Assembly (NCBI RefSeq): GCF_001613085.1
Contig: NZ_BDBR01000002.1
Span: 1-64,000, forward strand
Reading direction: 5' to 3'
Length of the DNA stretch: 64,000 nt
From: Nocardia salmonicida NBRC 13393
GTDB taxonomy: Bacteria; Actinomycetota; Actinomycetes; Mycobacteriales; Mycobacteriaceae
Shown: piece after piece, positions 42,127 through 50,603 of the stretch
How positions within the stretch are numbered: position 1 is the first letter of the stretch
How the letters are laid out: every line of letters begins with the position of its first letter
The notes under the pieces: model-generated
What the model was told of the DNA's origin: nothing
Database searches by the model: none
What the model saw: only the letters and a program-made list of their open reading frames with translations
Program-made: the position numbers and the translations under genes

Positions 42127-43227
42127 TTACTCTTTCCCCAGGTCGAGCAGTCGGCGCGCGATGATGTTGCGCTGGATCTCGGCGGTGCCGCCGTAGATCG
42201 TCGCGGCGCGCGAGTACAGGTATTCCGCGCGCAACGGCGAATCGGCGAGCTCGATGACACCGGGCGACAGGTCGCGGATGGTGTCGAACAACTGCTGTTC
42301 GGCGGTGGCGAGCAGCACCTTGTCGATGGAGGTCTCCGGCCCGAGTTTGCCGCCCGCGGCGAGGCGCTCCTGCGTCGCCAGCGACCGGCAGCGGATGGTG
42401 TGCAGAGCGAGGTAGGCGCCACCGAGGTCGGCGTCGTCGCCGCCCGCGTCGCCGCCGGGGGTCTGGGCGAGCAGTTGGTCGAAACGCGTGTAGAGATAGG
42501 CGATTCGGTGCCAGAAACAGGTGGAGCGTTCGTGCGGGAGCAGATCCATCGCGACCCGCCAACCGTCGCCCGGTCGGCCGAGCATGCGGTCGGCCGGAAC
42601 GACGACATCGTCGAAGTAGACCTCGGCGAACTCGTCGATGCCGTGCATCGTCCGCAACGGCCGCAGGGTGATGCCGGGGGAGTCCATGTCGACGAAGAAG
42701 GCGGTGATCCCGTCGTGGCCGATTCCGGTGCGGGTCAACAGGACACAACGCGCCGAGTACTGGGCCAGGCTGGTCCACACCTTCTGCCCCGAGACCACCC
42801 AGTGGTCACCGCGGGGTTCGGCCTTGGTGCTCAGTGAGGCGAGATCGCTGCCGGAGCCGGGTTCGGAGAACCCCTGGCACCACTGCTCACGACCGCTGAG
42901 CAGTAGCGGCACCATCTGCGCCGCCAATTGCGGTGTGGCGTAGGAGATCATCGTCGGCGCGAGCACCTCGATCATCGAATAGATGCCGGGCTCGGCGAGG
43001 TCGCGGGTGGCGACCTCCTCGCCGAGGATCGCGCGCAGCACCGCGGGCCCGCCGAGGCCACCTACCTCGGCGGGCCAGCCGTACCGCATCCAGTCCGCGT
43101 CGTAGAGCGCGCGCCGGACTCTGGCCAGTTGCGCGACCTGCGCGTCGAGCGAGTGGTCCGGGCCTGCGGACAGGTCGTTGTCATCGAGCCAGGACCGCAG
43201 GCCGGCCCGAAAGTCGGTGCGGTTCAC
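42127..43227 (-). CDS. Acyl-CoA dehydrogenase, alpha-type subunit
   Basis: 366 residues, GTG start overlapping the SnoaL-like gene by four bases. Motifs WCQGFSEPGSGSDLASLSTK and QKVWTSLAQYSARCVLL identify the FAD/substrate site. The end is YLYSRAATIYGGTAEIQRNI, again with Gly instead of the MCAD catalytic Glu. Pairs with the short gene downstream. Confidence 0.87.
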   Translation of the reverse strand: MNRTDFRAGLRSWLDDNDLSAGPDHSLDAQVAQLARVRRALYDADWMRYGWPAEVGGLGGPAVLRAILGEEVATRDLAEPGIYSMIEVLAPTMISYATPQLAAQMVPLLLSGREQWCQGFSEPGSGSDLASLSTKAEPRGDHWVVSGQKVWTSLAQYSARCVLLTRTGIGHDGITAFFVDMDSPGITLRPLRTMHGIDEFAEVYFDDVVVPADRMLGRPGDGWRVAMDLLPHERSTCFWHRIAYLYTRFDQLLAQTPGGDAGGDDADLGGAYLALHTIRCRSLATQERLAAGGKLGPETSIDKVLLATAEQQLFDTIRDLSPGVIELADSPLRAEYLYSRAATIYGGTAEIQRNIIARRLLDLGKE

Positions 43228-43640
43228 GCACTCGGTCGTTCGAAGGCGTGCGGGCGACCGGAATCGTGGTCGCCGTTGCGACGGATGAAGGTCATGGCCC
43301 TGGTGCGCAGCCGCCAGCCCTCATCGGTGCGCGCGTAGGTGTCGCTGTAGTAGCCGATGCGCATGTCGTGGGTCGACTGCTCGACGAAGCACAGCGGCTG
43401 GGTGCCGCTGGCGGTGTCGCCGTCGATCTCGAGCGCCGGAGTTCCGGTGAGGAACAACCCCTTCGGCGCGGCGGCGACGAGATCGGGGAACTCGTCGAGC
43501 GGATAGGTGTCGCCGAAGGCGCTGTAGTTGCCATCGGGGGTGAACACCGAGATCAGGCCCTCGATATCACCTTTGGTAATGGTGACCGCGTACCGTGCGA
43601 GCAGCTGTTCGAGCTCGATCACGTCGTCATTTCTGGACAA
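43224..43640 (-). CDS. SnoaL-like / NTF2-fold protein
   Basis: 138 residues with the nuclear-transport-factor-2 cone-fold pattern: IELEQLLARYAVTITKGDIE, LISVFTPDGNYSAF, then strands ending YYSDTYARTDEGWRLRTRAM. Proteins of this fold act as isomerases, dehydratases, cyclases or small-ligand binders. The TTG start overlaps the amidohydrolase end by 14 bases. Its place between the amidohydrolase and the dehydrogenases suggests a pathway isomerase or dehydratase. Confidence 0.8.
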   Translation of the reverse strand: MSRNDDVIELEQLLARYAVTITKGDIEGLISVFTPDGNYSAFGDTYPLDEFPDLVAAAPKGLFLTGTPALEIDGDTASGTQPLCFVEQSTHDMRIGYYSDTYARTDEGWRLRTRAMTFIRRNGDHDSGRPHAFERPSA

Positions 43641-44838
43641 AGACTTTTCCGCCTTTCATCACGAACCGCACCCGTTGGGTGACGGTGATGTCCTGGAGTG
43701 GGTCGCCGGGGACCGCGATGATGTCGGCGAGCAGTCCCTCGGCCAGTCGGCCGCGGTCGGTGACATCGATCAGCTCGGCGGCCGTGAGGGTCGCGGCGCG
43801 CAGCACGGCCAACGGGCTCATGCCACGGTCGACGAGCGCGACCAGCTCGTCGGCGTTGCGGCCGTGCGGGATCGCGGGGGCATCGGTGCCCACCGCGATC
43901 TTCACCCCGGCCTTGTAGGCCGCCAGCACCGACGTGCGGGCGAGCGGGAACATCTGGGCCGCCTTGGCCTGGAGTTCCGGTGGCGCCTTGGACACGTCCA
44001 TGGCGTCGGCCAGGCGGGTGGTCGGCACCAGATAGGTGCCGCGTTCGACCATCAGCGCGATGGCGTCGTCGTCGATCAGGAAACCGTGCTCGATGCAGTC
44101 GATTCCCGCTTCGACAGCGGCGCGCACCGCGTCGGCGCCGTGGGTGTGCGAGGCGACCCGCAACCCGCGCCGATGCGCCTCGTCCACGATCGCCCGCAGC
44201 TCCTCGGACGAATAGTGTTGCGCCCCCGGGGCTCCGGTCAAAGACATGACTCCGCCGGAGACGCAGACCTTGATCAGCTGCGCGCCGTGCTTGATCTGGT
44301 ACCGGACCGCCTTGCGGACCTCGTCGACACCGTTGGCGATGCCCTCCTCGATGCTCAGTTCCAGCACATGCGGCGCGAACGCGGCGAACATCGTCGGATC
44401 GAGATGTCCGCCGGTCGGGGTGATCGCGTGCCCGGCGGGCACGATGCGCGGGCCGTCGACCCAGCCCGCGTCGATGGCCTTGCCGAGCGCGACGTCGAGC
44501 AGATAGCCGCCGGTCTTGACGAACAATCCGAGGTTGCGCACGGTGGTGAACCCGGCCCGCAGCGTGCGGCGGGCGTTGCCCACCGCACGCAGCATCCGCA
44601 GCGGCGGATCATCCTGAACGCTGGAGGCCAGCCCGGTCTCGCCGCGCCCGCCCATCAGGAGATTGACCTCCATGTCCATCAGGCCGGGCAGCAGGACGGC
44701 GTCACCGAGGTCGATGATCTCGCCCTCGGGGGGACCGCCGACGCCGACGATCCGATCACCGTCGATCCGGATCACTCCAGGTCGGACGATCTCGCCGGTG
44801 TCGATGTCGAGGTATCCGGCGGCCAACAGCGTCAGCAT
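43627..44838 (-). CDS. Amidohydrolase superfamily protein lacking the HxH metal motif
   Basis: 403 residues of the imidazolonepropionase / Xaa-Pro-dipeptidase-like branch. The first strand normally gives DxHxH, but here reads LLPGLMDMEVNLLMGG, with Glu and Asn in place of both His. Other metal-site elements remain: Lys in QLIKVCVSGG, His pair in VASHTHGADA, His in IEHGFL and Asp in VGTDAPAI. It could use one metal, or an acidic site, or be non-hydrolytic. Sits in the Rieske operon, three bases from the 108-aa gene. Confidence 0.82.
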   Translation of the reverse strand: MLTLLAAGYLDIDTGEIVRPGVIRIDGDRIVGVGGPPEGEIIDLGDAVLLPGLMDMEVNLLMGGRGETGLASSVQDDPPLRMLRAVGNARRTLRAGFTTVRNLGLFVKTGGYLLDVALGKAIDAGWVDGPRIVPAGHAITPTGGHLDPTMFAAFAPHVLELSIEEGIANGVDEVRKAVRYQIKHGAQLIKVCVSGGVMSLTGAPGAQHYSSEELRAIVDEAHRRGLRVASHTHGADAVRAAVEAGIDCIEHGFLIDDDAIALMVERGTYLVPTTRLADAMDVSKAPPELQAKAAQMFPLARTSVLAAYKAGVKIAVGTDAPAIPHGRNADELVALVDRGMSPLAVLRAATLTAAELIDVTDRGRLAEGLLADIIAVPGDPLQDITVTQRVRFVMKGGKVFVQK

Positions 44839-44840
44839 GA

Positions 44841-45167
44841 TCAGACCACCGGCTCCCGGATCAGGTGGACCATGGCGGCGCCGGAGTCGGGCACCCGCGC
44901 CTGCTTCCAGACCTCGATCGGGAAGGACACGTTCACCAGCGACTGCATCAGGTGCAGCAATGCGCGGGCATCGTCGGGCAGGTCGTCGAGCGGGAACTTG
45001 TCGCAGTAGGTGATCGCGGCTTCAAGACGCGGGAACGCGATGTCGTAGAACTCCTGCATCACCGGCATGCTCGAGGCGAGACGCTTGGCGTAGCGCTCCG
45101 GCTCGGTGGGCAGCACCCAGTCGGCGAACCGCTCCAGATCAGCGAATTCAGTGGGCAGCAGTGGCAT
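44841..45167 (-). CDS. Small conserved-looking protein of the Rieske operon
   Basis: 108 residues, mostly helical, with FADLERFADWVLPTEPERYA near the N-terminus and a Cys at YCDKFPLDDLP. It overlaps the 3' end of the Rieske gene by 20 bases, so the two are translationally coupled. No family recognised. Coupling suggests a subunit or assembly partner of the oxygenase, although it is not a beta subunit of the NTF2 type. Confidence 0.7.
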   Translation of the reverse strand: MPLLPTEFADLERFADWVLPTEPERYAKRLASSMPVMQEFYDIAFPRLEAAITYCDKFPLDDLPDDARALLHLMQSLVNVSFPIEVWKQARVPDSGAAMVHLIREPVV

Positions 45168-46419
45168 CTCGGTACTCCTTGACCTTGTCCTTGGCGACCT
45201 TGTGCAGGTGGCGCAGCAAGATCTCCTGATCGTTGAGGGGGAATTCGGACACGATGCGAGTGGCCAGCATCGTCTGGGTGGCTTCGAGGGTGTTCGCGTC
45301 CTGCAACGCGTACTCCTTGAAGGTGACCGCGGCCAGCTCCTGGCCCAGGCGTTCGCGCGCGGTCTTCGGGGGCACGAAGTACAGGTTCGCCTCGAAGATG
45401 TGCTTGTCCACCGCGGTCGGCCAGTAGTGGTAGGTGAGGTACCAGCCGGGCTCCCAGAACAGCAGCGACATGTTCGGGAAGATCTCGAACTCGTCGACGC
45501 CCCAGGCCCGGTGGCGGGCGGGGTTGATCCCCTCGGGCAGCGGATCGAGGCCCTCGATGTCGGGCTTGTCCCACGGTCCGAACAGACCGCTGCGCAGCAC
45601 GCGCTCGATCGGCTTGACCATGTTCAGGTCCTTGGGCGGGGCCATGCCGCCCCACGAGGAGATCATCGAATGGGGACTCTGCAACTCGTAGTGCAGTGCC
45701 TCGTAGCCGACTCCGGCCAGCTTGTCGGCCTCGTCCTTGACCGCCTGCTTCATGTGCAGGATCGGTGCGTGATAGAACTCGGCGAACGCGTCGATGAACA
45801 GCTTCCAGTTGCTGCCGATTTCGGCCCGGTAGCTGTAGACCTCGGTGAACTCGTGGAACGGATACCCTTCGACGCTGCCGACGAGCGTGCCGAGGTAGTC
45901 GGTGAGCGGTGCGGCGTCCTCGTCGAGGTTGACGAAGATGAACCCCTCCCACACCTCGCAACGCACCGACTTGAGGCCGTAGAGCTGCTTGTCGAGGTCG
46001 AAGAACTCCTTCTCCTGCTGAACGAAGTTCACCTCGCCTTCGAGGCTGTAGCGCCAGGCGTGGTATTTGCAGGTGAACTGGCGGCACGTGCCCGAGGTTT
46101 CCTCGTTCGGGAAGTCGTCCCAGACCAGCTTGTTGCCGCGGTGGCGGCAGATGTTGTGGAACGCCCGCACGACCTCGTCGGTGCCCTTGGCGATGATGAG
46201 CGAGGTGCCGACCGAGGGCAGTTCCCTGGTGAAGTAGCTGCCGACGCGCGGAAGTCGTTCGACCCGACCGATATTGAGCCAGGTCTTCTTGAAGATGGCG
46301 TTGCGCTCGTCCTCGTAGAAGTCCGGGTCGATGGAGTCGGTGTAGTCGACCGGCTCGGTGCCGAGCTCGGGATAATGCTCCGTCCAGCTACCCGCGGTCG
46401 GTTTGGTGAAGTGGGACAA
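45148..46419 (-). CDS. Rieske non-heme iron oxygenase, alpha subunit
   Basis: 423 residues. The Rieske 2Fe-2S ligands are Cys91-x-His93 (ICRHRGNK) and Cys117-x2-His120 (CKYHAWRY), with a loop between them longer than usual. The mononuclear iron motif is NWKLFIDAFAEFYHAPILH near residue 210-228, with the bridging Asp. It is a ring-hydroxylating or steroid-type monooxygenase alpha subunit with no beta subunit gene nearby. Electrons probably come from the KshB-like reductase at 29.8 kb. Substrate not deducible. Confidence 0.9.
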   Translation of the reverse strand: MSHFTKPTAGSWTEHYPELGTEPVDYTDSIDPDFYEDERNAIFKKTWLNIGRVERLPRVGSYFTRELPSVGTSLIIAKGTDEVVRAFHNICRHRGNKLVWDDFPNEETSGTCRQFTCKYHAWRYSLEGEVNFVQQEKEFFDLDKQLYGLKSVRCEVWEGFIFVNLDEDAAPLTDYLGTLVGSVEGYPFHEFTEVYSYRAEIGSNWKLFIDAFAEFYHAPILHMKQAVKDEADKLAGVGYEALHYELQSPHSMISSWGGMAPPKDLNMVKPIERVLRSGLFGPWDKPDIEGLDPLPEGINPARHRAWGVDEFEIFPNMSLLFWEPGWYLTYHYWPTAVDKHIFEANLYFVPPKTARERLGQELAAVTFKEYALQDANTLEATQTMLATRIVSEFPLNDQEILLRHLHKVAKDKVKEYRDATAAH

Positions 46420-46423
46420 GGGG

Positions 46424-46957
46424 TTACCTTTCCGTTTGTTCGACTTCGACGCCGAAGGTGTTGAAAGCCATGGCCAACATGCCGTAGCCGCCGACTGTGA
46501 AGACCAGATCCATGCACTGCCGCTCGTCGAGGTGCGCGCCGAGGGCGGCCCAGGTCGAATCGGACAGGTTCGATGTCGTATCGAGTTCGTCGGTCGCGTC
46601 GAAGACCACGCGGTCGAACTCGGTGGTGGGGGTAGCGCCCTGCGCCGCCGCGATATCGGCGGCCGTCACGCCGGACTCGCCGGCCATCTCCACGTGATGG
46701 GCCCACTCGTAGGCGCAGCCGCGTCGATGGGCGACGCGCAGGATCGCCAGTTCGCGCACCCTCGCCGGCAGCGTCGACCGGAACAGCAGGTGCACACCGA
46801 GACTCAGGTAGGCCTTGGTCAGGTCGGGGTGGCGGACCAGTGTGGCGAGTGCGTTTCCGGCGCCTGCCGGGTTCTGCCGGTCCCGGGGGAGCAGACCGGA
46901 CAGGGCGCGCTGAACCTGCTCGTCCCATTGGTCCGCCGGCAGCGGGGGTAGGCGCAT
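46424..46957 (-). CDS. Carboxymuconolactone decarboxylase (AhpD-like) family protein
   Basis: 177 residues. The CMD/AhpD fold is marked by LPARVRELAILRVAHRRGCAYEWAHHV, but the AhpD CxxC pair is reduced to a single Cys followed by YEW and HH. Such proteins act as decarboxylases, hydrolases or peroxidase-like enzymes. First gene of the long minus-strand operon, directly behind a perfect operator. A second family member ends the window at 63.6 kb. Confidence 0.85.
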   Translation of the reverse strand: MRLPPLPADQWDEQVQRALSGLLPRDRQNPAGAGNALATLVRHPDLTKAYLSLGVHLLFRSTLPARVRELAILRVAHRRGCAYEWAHHVEMAGESGVTAADIAAAQGATPTTEFDRVVFDATDELDTTSNLSDSTWAALGAHLDERQCMDLVFTVGGYGMLAMAFNTFGVEVEQTER

Positions 46958-46976
46958 ACTTCCTCCTCTCGATTCG

Positions 46977-46991
46977 GAGAATCACATTCTC
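46977..46991. promoter_or_regulatory. Cluster operator, perfect arms (CMD / 102-aa divergent region)
   Basis: GAGAAT-CAC-ATTCTC, both arms perfect, 20 bases before the CMD start and about 120 before the divergent plus-strand operon. Confidence 0.75.
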
Positions 46992-47113
46992 ACATTTGAA
47001 CTGTAAGATTTCCACGGGTTGGCCGGATAGTCAACGAATCATTGATTCTCGCTGAGGGAGAAGCTAGTTTTCATAGGGAGAGAGCGATGTAACCTCAGGA
47101 AGGGAGATCCACC

Positions 47114-47422
47114 ATGACCGCAGTGCCACTGCGTCCCGGTGATCAACTCGCGAGCACCGTCTGCGGTACGAGGGTTGTCGTGATCCGGGTACCGGCCAAC
47201 CGGACGCCCGCAATCGCTTGCGGCGCGAGTCCGATGGTCCCCGCGGCCAGCGCCCGGGCTGTCGTAGCCGACGGCACGCCGGTCACGTTGATCGGCAAGC
47301 GGTATGTGGACGCCGAAGAGAACGTCGAGGTGCTGTGCATCGCGGCGGGTGCGGGCGCGTTGAGCTGCGACGGCGAGCCGATGACGGTCAAGGCGGCCAA
47401 AGCGCTGCCTGCCTCGGACTGA
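47114..47422 (+). CDS. Small protein leading the plus-strand beta-oxidation operon
   Basis: 102 residues: MTAVPLRPGDQLASTVCGTR, RTPAIACGASPMVPAASA, LIGKRYVDAEENVEVLCI, ending KAAKALPASD. Three of four cysteines lie at similar spacing (VCG, ACG, LC), and the strands suggest a small beta-barrel. It resembles small proteins found beside acyl-CoA genes in actinobacteria, but I cannot name a family. AGGAAGGGAG precedes the ATG. Confidence 0.65.
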   Translation: MTAVPLRPGDQLASTVCGTRVVVIRVPANRTPAIACGASPMVPAASARAVVADGTPVTLIGKRYVDAEENVEVLCIAAGAGALSCDGEPMTVKAAKALPASD

Positions 47423-47436
47423 TGGGGGAATCGCCT

Positions 47437-48615
47437 ATGTCTGGCGGGATGAGTTTCGCGCTGAGCGAGGATCAGCAGTTGATCCGCGACTCGGTCGCCG
47501 AGCTGATGAAGAAGTTCGACGACAAATACTGGATGGAACGCGATCAGGCGCACGAGTTCCCGACGGCGTTCTACGACACGATCGCGGCGGGCGGGTGGCT
47601 CGGCATCACGATTCCGCCGGAGTACGGCGGGCACGGTCTAGGGATCACCGAAGCGTCGCTGTTGCTCGAAGAGGTCTCCCGCTCCGGCGGCGGGATGAAC
47701 GCCGCCAGCGCGATTCATCTGTCGATCTTCGGCATGCATCCGGTGGTGGTGCACGGATCCGAGGAGCTCAAGCGGCGGACCCTACCGCGCATTGTCAGCG
47801 GTGATCTGCACGTGTGTTTCGGGGTCACCGAACCGGGCGCGGGCCTCGACACCACCCGGATCAGTACCTTCGCGCGGCGCGAGGGTGATCACTACGTGGT
47901 CAACGGGCGCAAGGTGTGGATCTCCAAGGCCATGGAGTCGGAGAAGATCCTGCTGCTCACCCGCACCACCCGCTACGACGACGTCACGAAGAAGACCGAC
48001 GGGATGACGCTGTTCCTCACCGATCTCGACCGCACCAAAGTCGAGATCCGGCCGATCGCCAAGATGGGTCGCAACGCCGTCACCTCGAACGAACTGTTCA
48101 TCGACGATCTGCAGATTCCGGTCGAGGATCGGGTCGGCGACGAGGGAATGGGGTTCAAGTACCTGTTGGACGGACTGAACCCCGAACGGATGCTGATCGC
48201 CGCCGAAGCGCTCGGCATCGGCCGGGTCGCCCTCGACAGGGCCGTGCGCTACGCCGGTGACCGCGAAGTCTTCGGCAGGCCGATCGGGATGAACCAGGCC
48301 ATCCAATTCCCCCTCGCCGACTCGCTGACCCATCTCGACGCCGCCGAGTTGGTCCTGCGCAAGGCCACCTGGCTCTACGACAACGGCCAGCCGTGCGGTC
48401 GCGAGGCGAACACGGCCAAATATCTGTGCGCGGAAGCGGGTTTCACCGCCGCCGATCGCGCGCTGCAAACCCACGGCGGGATGGGTTACGCCGAGGAGTA
48501 CAACGTCGCGCGCTACTTCCGCGAGGCGCGCGTGATGAAGATCGCGCCGATCAGTCAGGAAATGATCCTGAACTACCTGGGATCGCACACGCTGGGAATG
48601 CCGAGGAGCTACTGA
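47437..48615 (+). CDS. Acyl-CoA dehydrogenase
   Basis: 392 residues. Full-length FadE with VCFGVTEPGAGLDTTRISTF and GRKVWISKAMESEKILLLTR, and the C-terminal HGGMGYAEEYNVARYFREAR. The YEGT segment is replaced by MKIAPISQEMILNY, a variant seen in a subgroup with atypical substrates. Start chosen at the ATG eight bases after GGGGGA; an upstream ATG overlaps the preceding stop. Confidence 0.88.
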   Translation: MSGGMSFALSEDQQLIRDSVAELMKKFDDKYWMERDQAHEFPTAFYDTIAAGGWLGITIPPEYGGHGLGITEASLLLEEVSRSGGGMNAASAIHLSIFGMHPVVVHGSEELKRRTLPRIVSGDLHVCFGVTEPGAGLDTTRISTFARREGDHYVVNGRKVWISKAMESEKILLLTRTTRYDDVTKKTDGMTLFLTDLDRTKVEIRPIAKMGRNAVTSNELFIDDLQIPVEDRVGDEGMGFKYLLDGLNPERMLIAAEALGIGRVALDRAVRYAGDREVFGRPIGMNQAIQFPLADSLTHLDAAELVLRKATWLYDNGQPCGREANTAKYLCAEAGFTAADRALQTHGGMGYAEEYNVARYFREARVMKIAPISQEMILNYLGSHTLGMPRSY

Positions 48616-49383
48616 ATGACTGACAAGACAACACTTTTCGATCTGACGGGTCGATCGGCACTGGTCACGGGTGCGGCAGGCGGCATCGGCGCCGCGGTCG
48701 CGCGGGCCTTGGCTACCGCGGGCGCCGCGGTGCTGGTCACCGATGTCGACGGCGCCGCCGCGGCCGTGGTCGCGGAGAAGATCGTGGCCGAGGGTGGCGT
48801 CGCCCGCAGCGCGGCCCTCGACGTGCGCGACAGAGCGTCCGCGGATGTCGCCGTCGCGGCGGCGGCCGAGCTGGCCGGGGGAGTCCTGCACATTCTGGTG
48901 AACAACGCCGGCGTGACCGATCCCGCCATGTTCGCCCAGACCACCGAGGAATCGGTGCTGCGACTGCTCGACATCCACCTGCTCGGTACGTTCCGCTGCA
49001 CCCAGGCCGCGCTGGCGAAACTGGCGACCGACGGGACCGGCCGGATCATCAATGTCACCTCCTCGGCAGGCATCGTCGGCACGCTCGGCCAGGTGAACTA
49101 CTCCGCGGCCAAGGCGGGGATCATCGGCGTCACGAAATCCCTGGCGCGCGAGCTCGCCCGCAAACAGATCCTGGTGAACGCGCTCGCCCCGCTGGCAGCC
49201 ACCCCGATGACCAGCACCCTGCGCACCGACGAGAAGTTCTCCGCGCAGATGTTGAACCGAATCCCGTTGCGGCGCTGGGCGGAACCGGACGAGGTGGCGG
49301 GCGCGTTCGTATTCCTCGCCTCGGATGCGGCTTCCTTCGTCACCGGGCAGGTGCTGCCGGTCGACGGCGGCATGGTGATGTGA
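48616..49383 (+). CDS. SDR family oxidoreductase (FabG-like)
   Basis: 255 residues. TGAAGGIG, NNAG, catalytic Ser in NVTSSAG and Tyr-x3-Lys in YSAAKAG are all present, as in beta-ketoacyl reductases. In this beta-oxidation operon it probably oxidises a 3-hydroxyacyl-CoA. Directly follows the dehydrogenase and touches the CoA-transferase start. Confidence 0.88.
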   Translation: MTDKTTLFDLTGRSALVTGAAGGIGAAVARALATAGAAVLVTDVDGAAAAVVAEKIVAEGGVARSAALDVRDRASADVAVAAAAELAGGVLHILVNNAGVTDPAMFAQTTEESVLRLLDIHLLGTFRCTQAALAKLATDGTGRIINVTSSAGIVGTLGQVNYSAAKAGIIGVTKSLARELARKQILVNALAPLAATPMTSTLRTDEKFSAQMLNRIPLRRWAEPDEVAGAFVFLASDAASFVTGQVLPVDGGMVM

Positions 49384-50603
49384 TGGCCGCACACGCGGCG
49401 ACGGACCCGGCGCCGTTGGCCGGTGTCACCGTGGTGGCGCTGGAACAGGCGGTGTCCGCGCCGATGTGCACCCGCACCCTGGCTGATCTCGGGGCGCGGG
49501 TGCTGAAGATCGAGAACCCGGACGGCGGCGATTTCGCACGCCATTACGACGATGTGGTCGACGGTCTCGCGGCGCACTTCGTCTGGGTCAATCGGGGCAA
49601 GGAATCGGTAGCGCTGAACCTGAAATCGTCGGCCGGAATGGAAGTGCTGCACCTGCTGCTCGACCACGCCGACGTGCTCGTTTCCAACCTGGCCCCCGGC
49701 GCGACCGCTCGGCTCGGCATCACACCCACCGACCTGGCGCAACAGCATCCCGACCTGATCGCGGTCGAGATCGACGGCTTCGGCGCCGGTGGTCCGCTGT
49801 CGGGCAAACGCGCGTACGACCTGCTGGCACAAGCGGAATCAGGGGTCTGCGCCGTCACCGGACTACCGGGCGCGCCCGCCAAGCCCGGTCCACCGGTCGC
49901 CGATGTCTGCGCCGGTCTGTACGCGACGATCTCGATTCTGGCCATGCTGTCGGCGCGAGATCAACGCGGTCGCAGGGGCGCGGCGGTCAGTGTCAGCCTG
50001 TTCGACACGATGGCCGAGGTGATGGGCTACCAGCTCACCTACACCCGGCACTCGGGCATCGATCAGCAGCCGCTCGGCATGAGTTCGCCCGCGGTGGCGC
50101 CCTACGGCGCGTACCCGACCGGTGACGGGCAGACCGTGGTGCTCGGCACCACCAATGACGGGGAATGGCAACGATTCGCGCGCGAACTGCTGGGACGACC
50201 AGATCTCGCCGTCGATCCGAGGTTCCGGACCAATCCCGACCGGGTTCGCCACCGCGAGGAGCTCGACGCCGAGATCGGCGCCTGGTGCGCCCGCCACGAC
50301 CTGGCCTTCCTCCAGCAGGCCGCCGACACCGCGGGCATCGGCAACGCCCGCTACAACACCCCGAGCGAAGTGCTGGTCCATCCCCAGTTGACCGACCGTG
50401 ATCGCTGGCGCCGGATCGACACCCCGGTCGGCCCGATCCCGGCGCTGCTACCGCCGCCGATCATCACCGGGTTCGACCCGCCCATGGGTGCGGTGCCCGC
50501 GCTCGGCGAACACACGAACGCCGTGCTCGCCGAGTTCGGTCTCACCGATGACGAGATCGGACTGCTGCGCCTGCACGGTCTCATTACGTCGGCCGTGCCC
50601 TGA
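49383..50603 (+). CDS. CaiB/BaiF family CoA transferase
   Basis: 406 residues in the normal domain order: GVTVVALEQAVSAPMCTRTL, DLGARVLKIENPDGGDFARH, and catalytic Asp in KRAYDLLAQAESG. The small domain ends near AGIGNARYNTPSEVLVHPQL. The ATG overlaps the SDR stop; a GTG three bases upstream is possible. One of three CoA transferases in the cluster. Confidence 0.88.
   Translation: MAAHAATDPAPLAGVTVVALEQAVSAPMCTRTLADLGARVLKIENPDGGDFARHYDDVVDGLAAHFVWVNRGKESVALNLKSSAGMEVLHLLLDHADVLVSNLAPGATARLGITPTDLAQQHPDLIAVEIDGFGAGGPLSGKRAYDLLAQAESGVCAVTGLPGAPAKPGPPVADVCAGLYATISILAMLSARDQRGRRGAAVSVSLFDTMAEVMGYQLTYTRHSGIDQQPLGMSSPAVAPYGAYPTGDGQTVVLGTTNDGEWQRFARELLGRPDLAVDPRFRTNPDRVRHREELDAEIGAWCARHDLAFLQQAADTAGIGNARYNTPSEVLVHPQLTDRDRWRRIDTPVGPIPALLPPPIITGFDPPMGAVPALGEHTNAVLAEFGLTDDEIGLLRLHGLITSAVP

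Noticed and set aside
45148..46419. Calling the Rieske protein KshA (3-ketosteroid 9-alpha-hydroxylase)
   Set aside because: It is about 30 residues longer with a different Rieske loop, and no steroid ring genes are nearby.
47041..47065. TTCTC-N7-GAGAA inverted repeat ahead of the 102-aa gene
   Set aside because: Arms are in the opposite orientation to the cluster operator, short, and likely chance.
47782..49392. 536-codon open frame antisense to a dehydrogenase and SDR
   Set aside because: No motifs and spans two well-supported genes.
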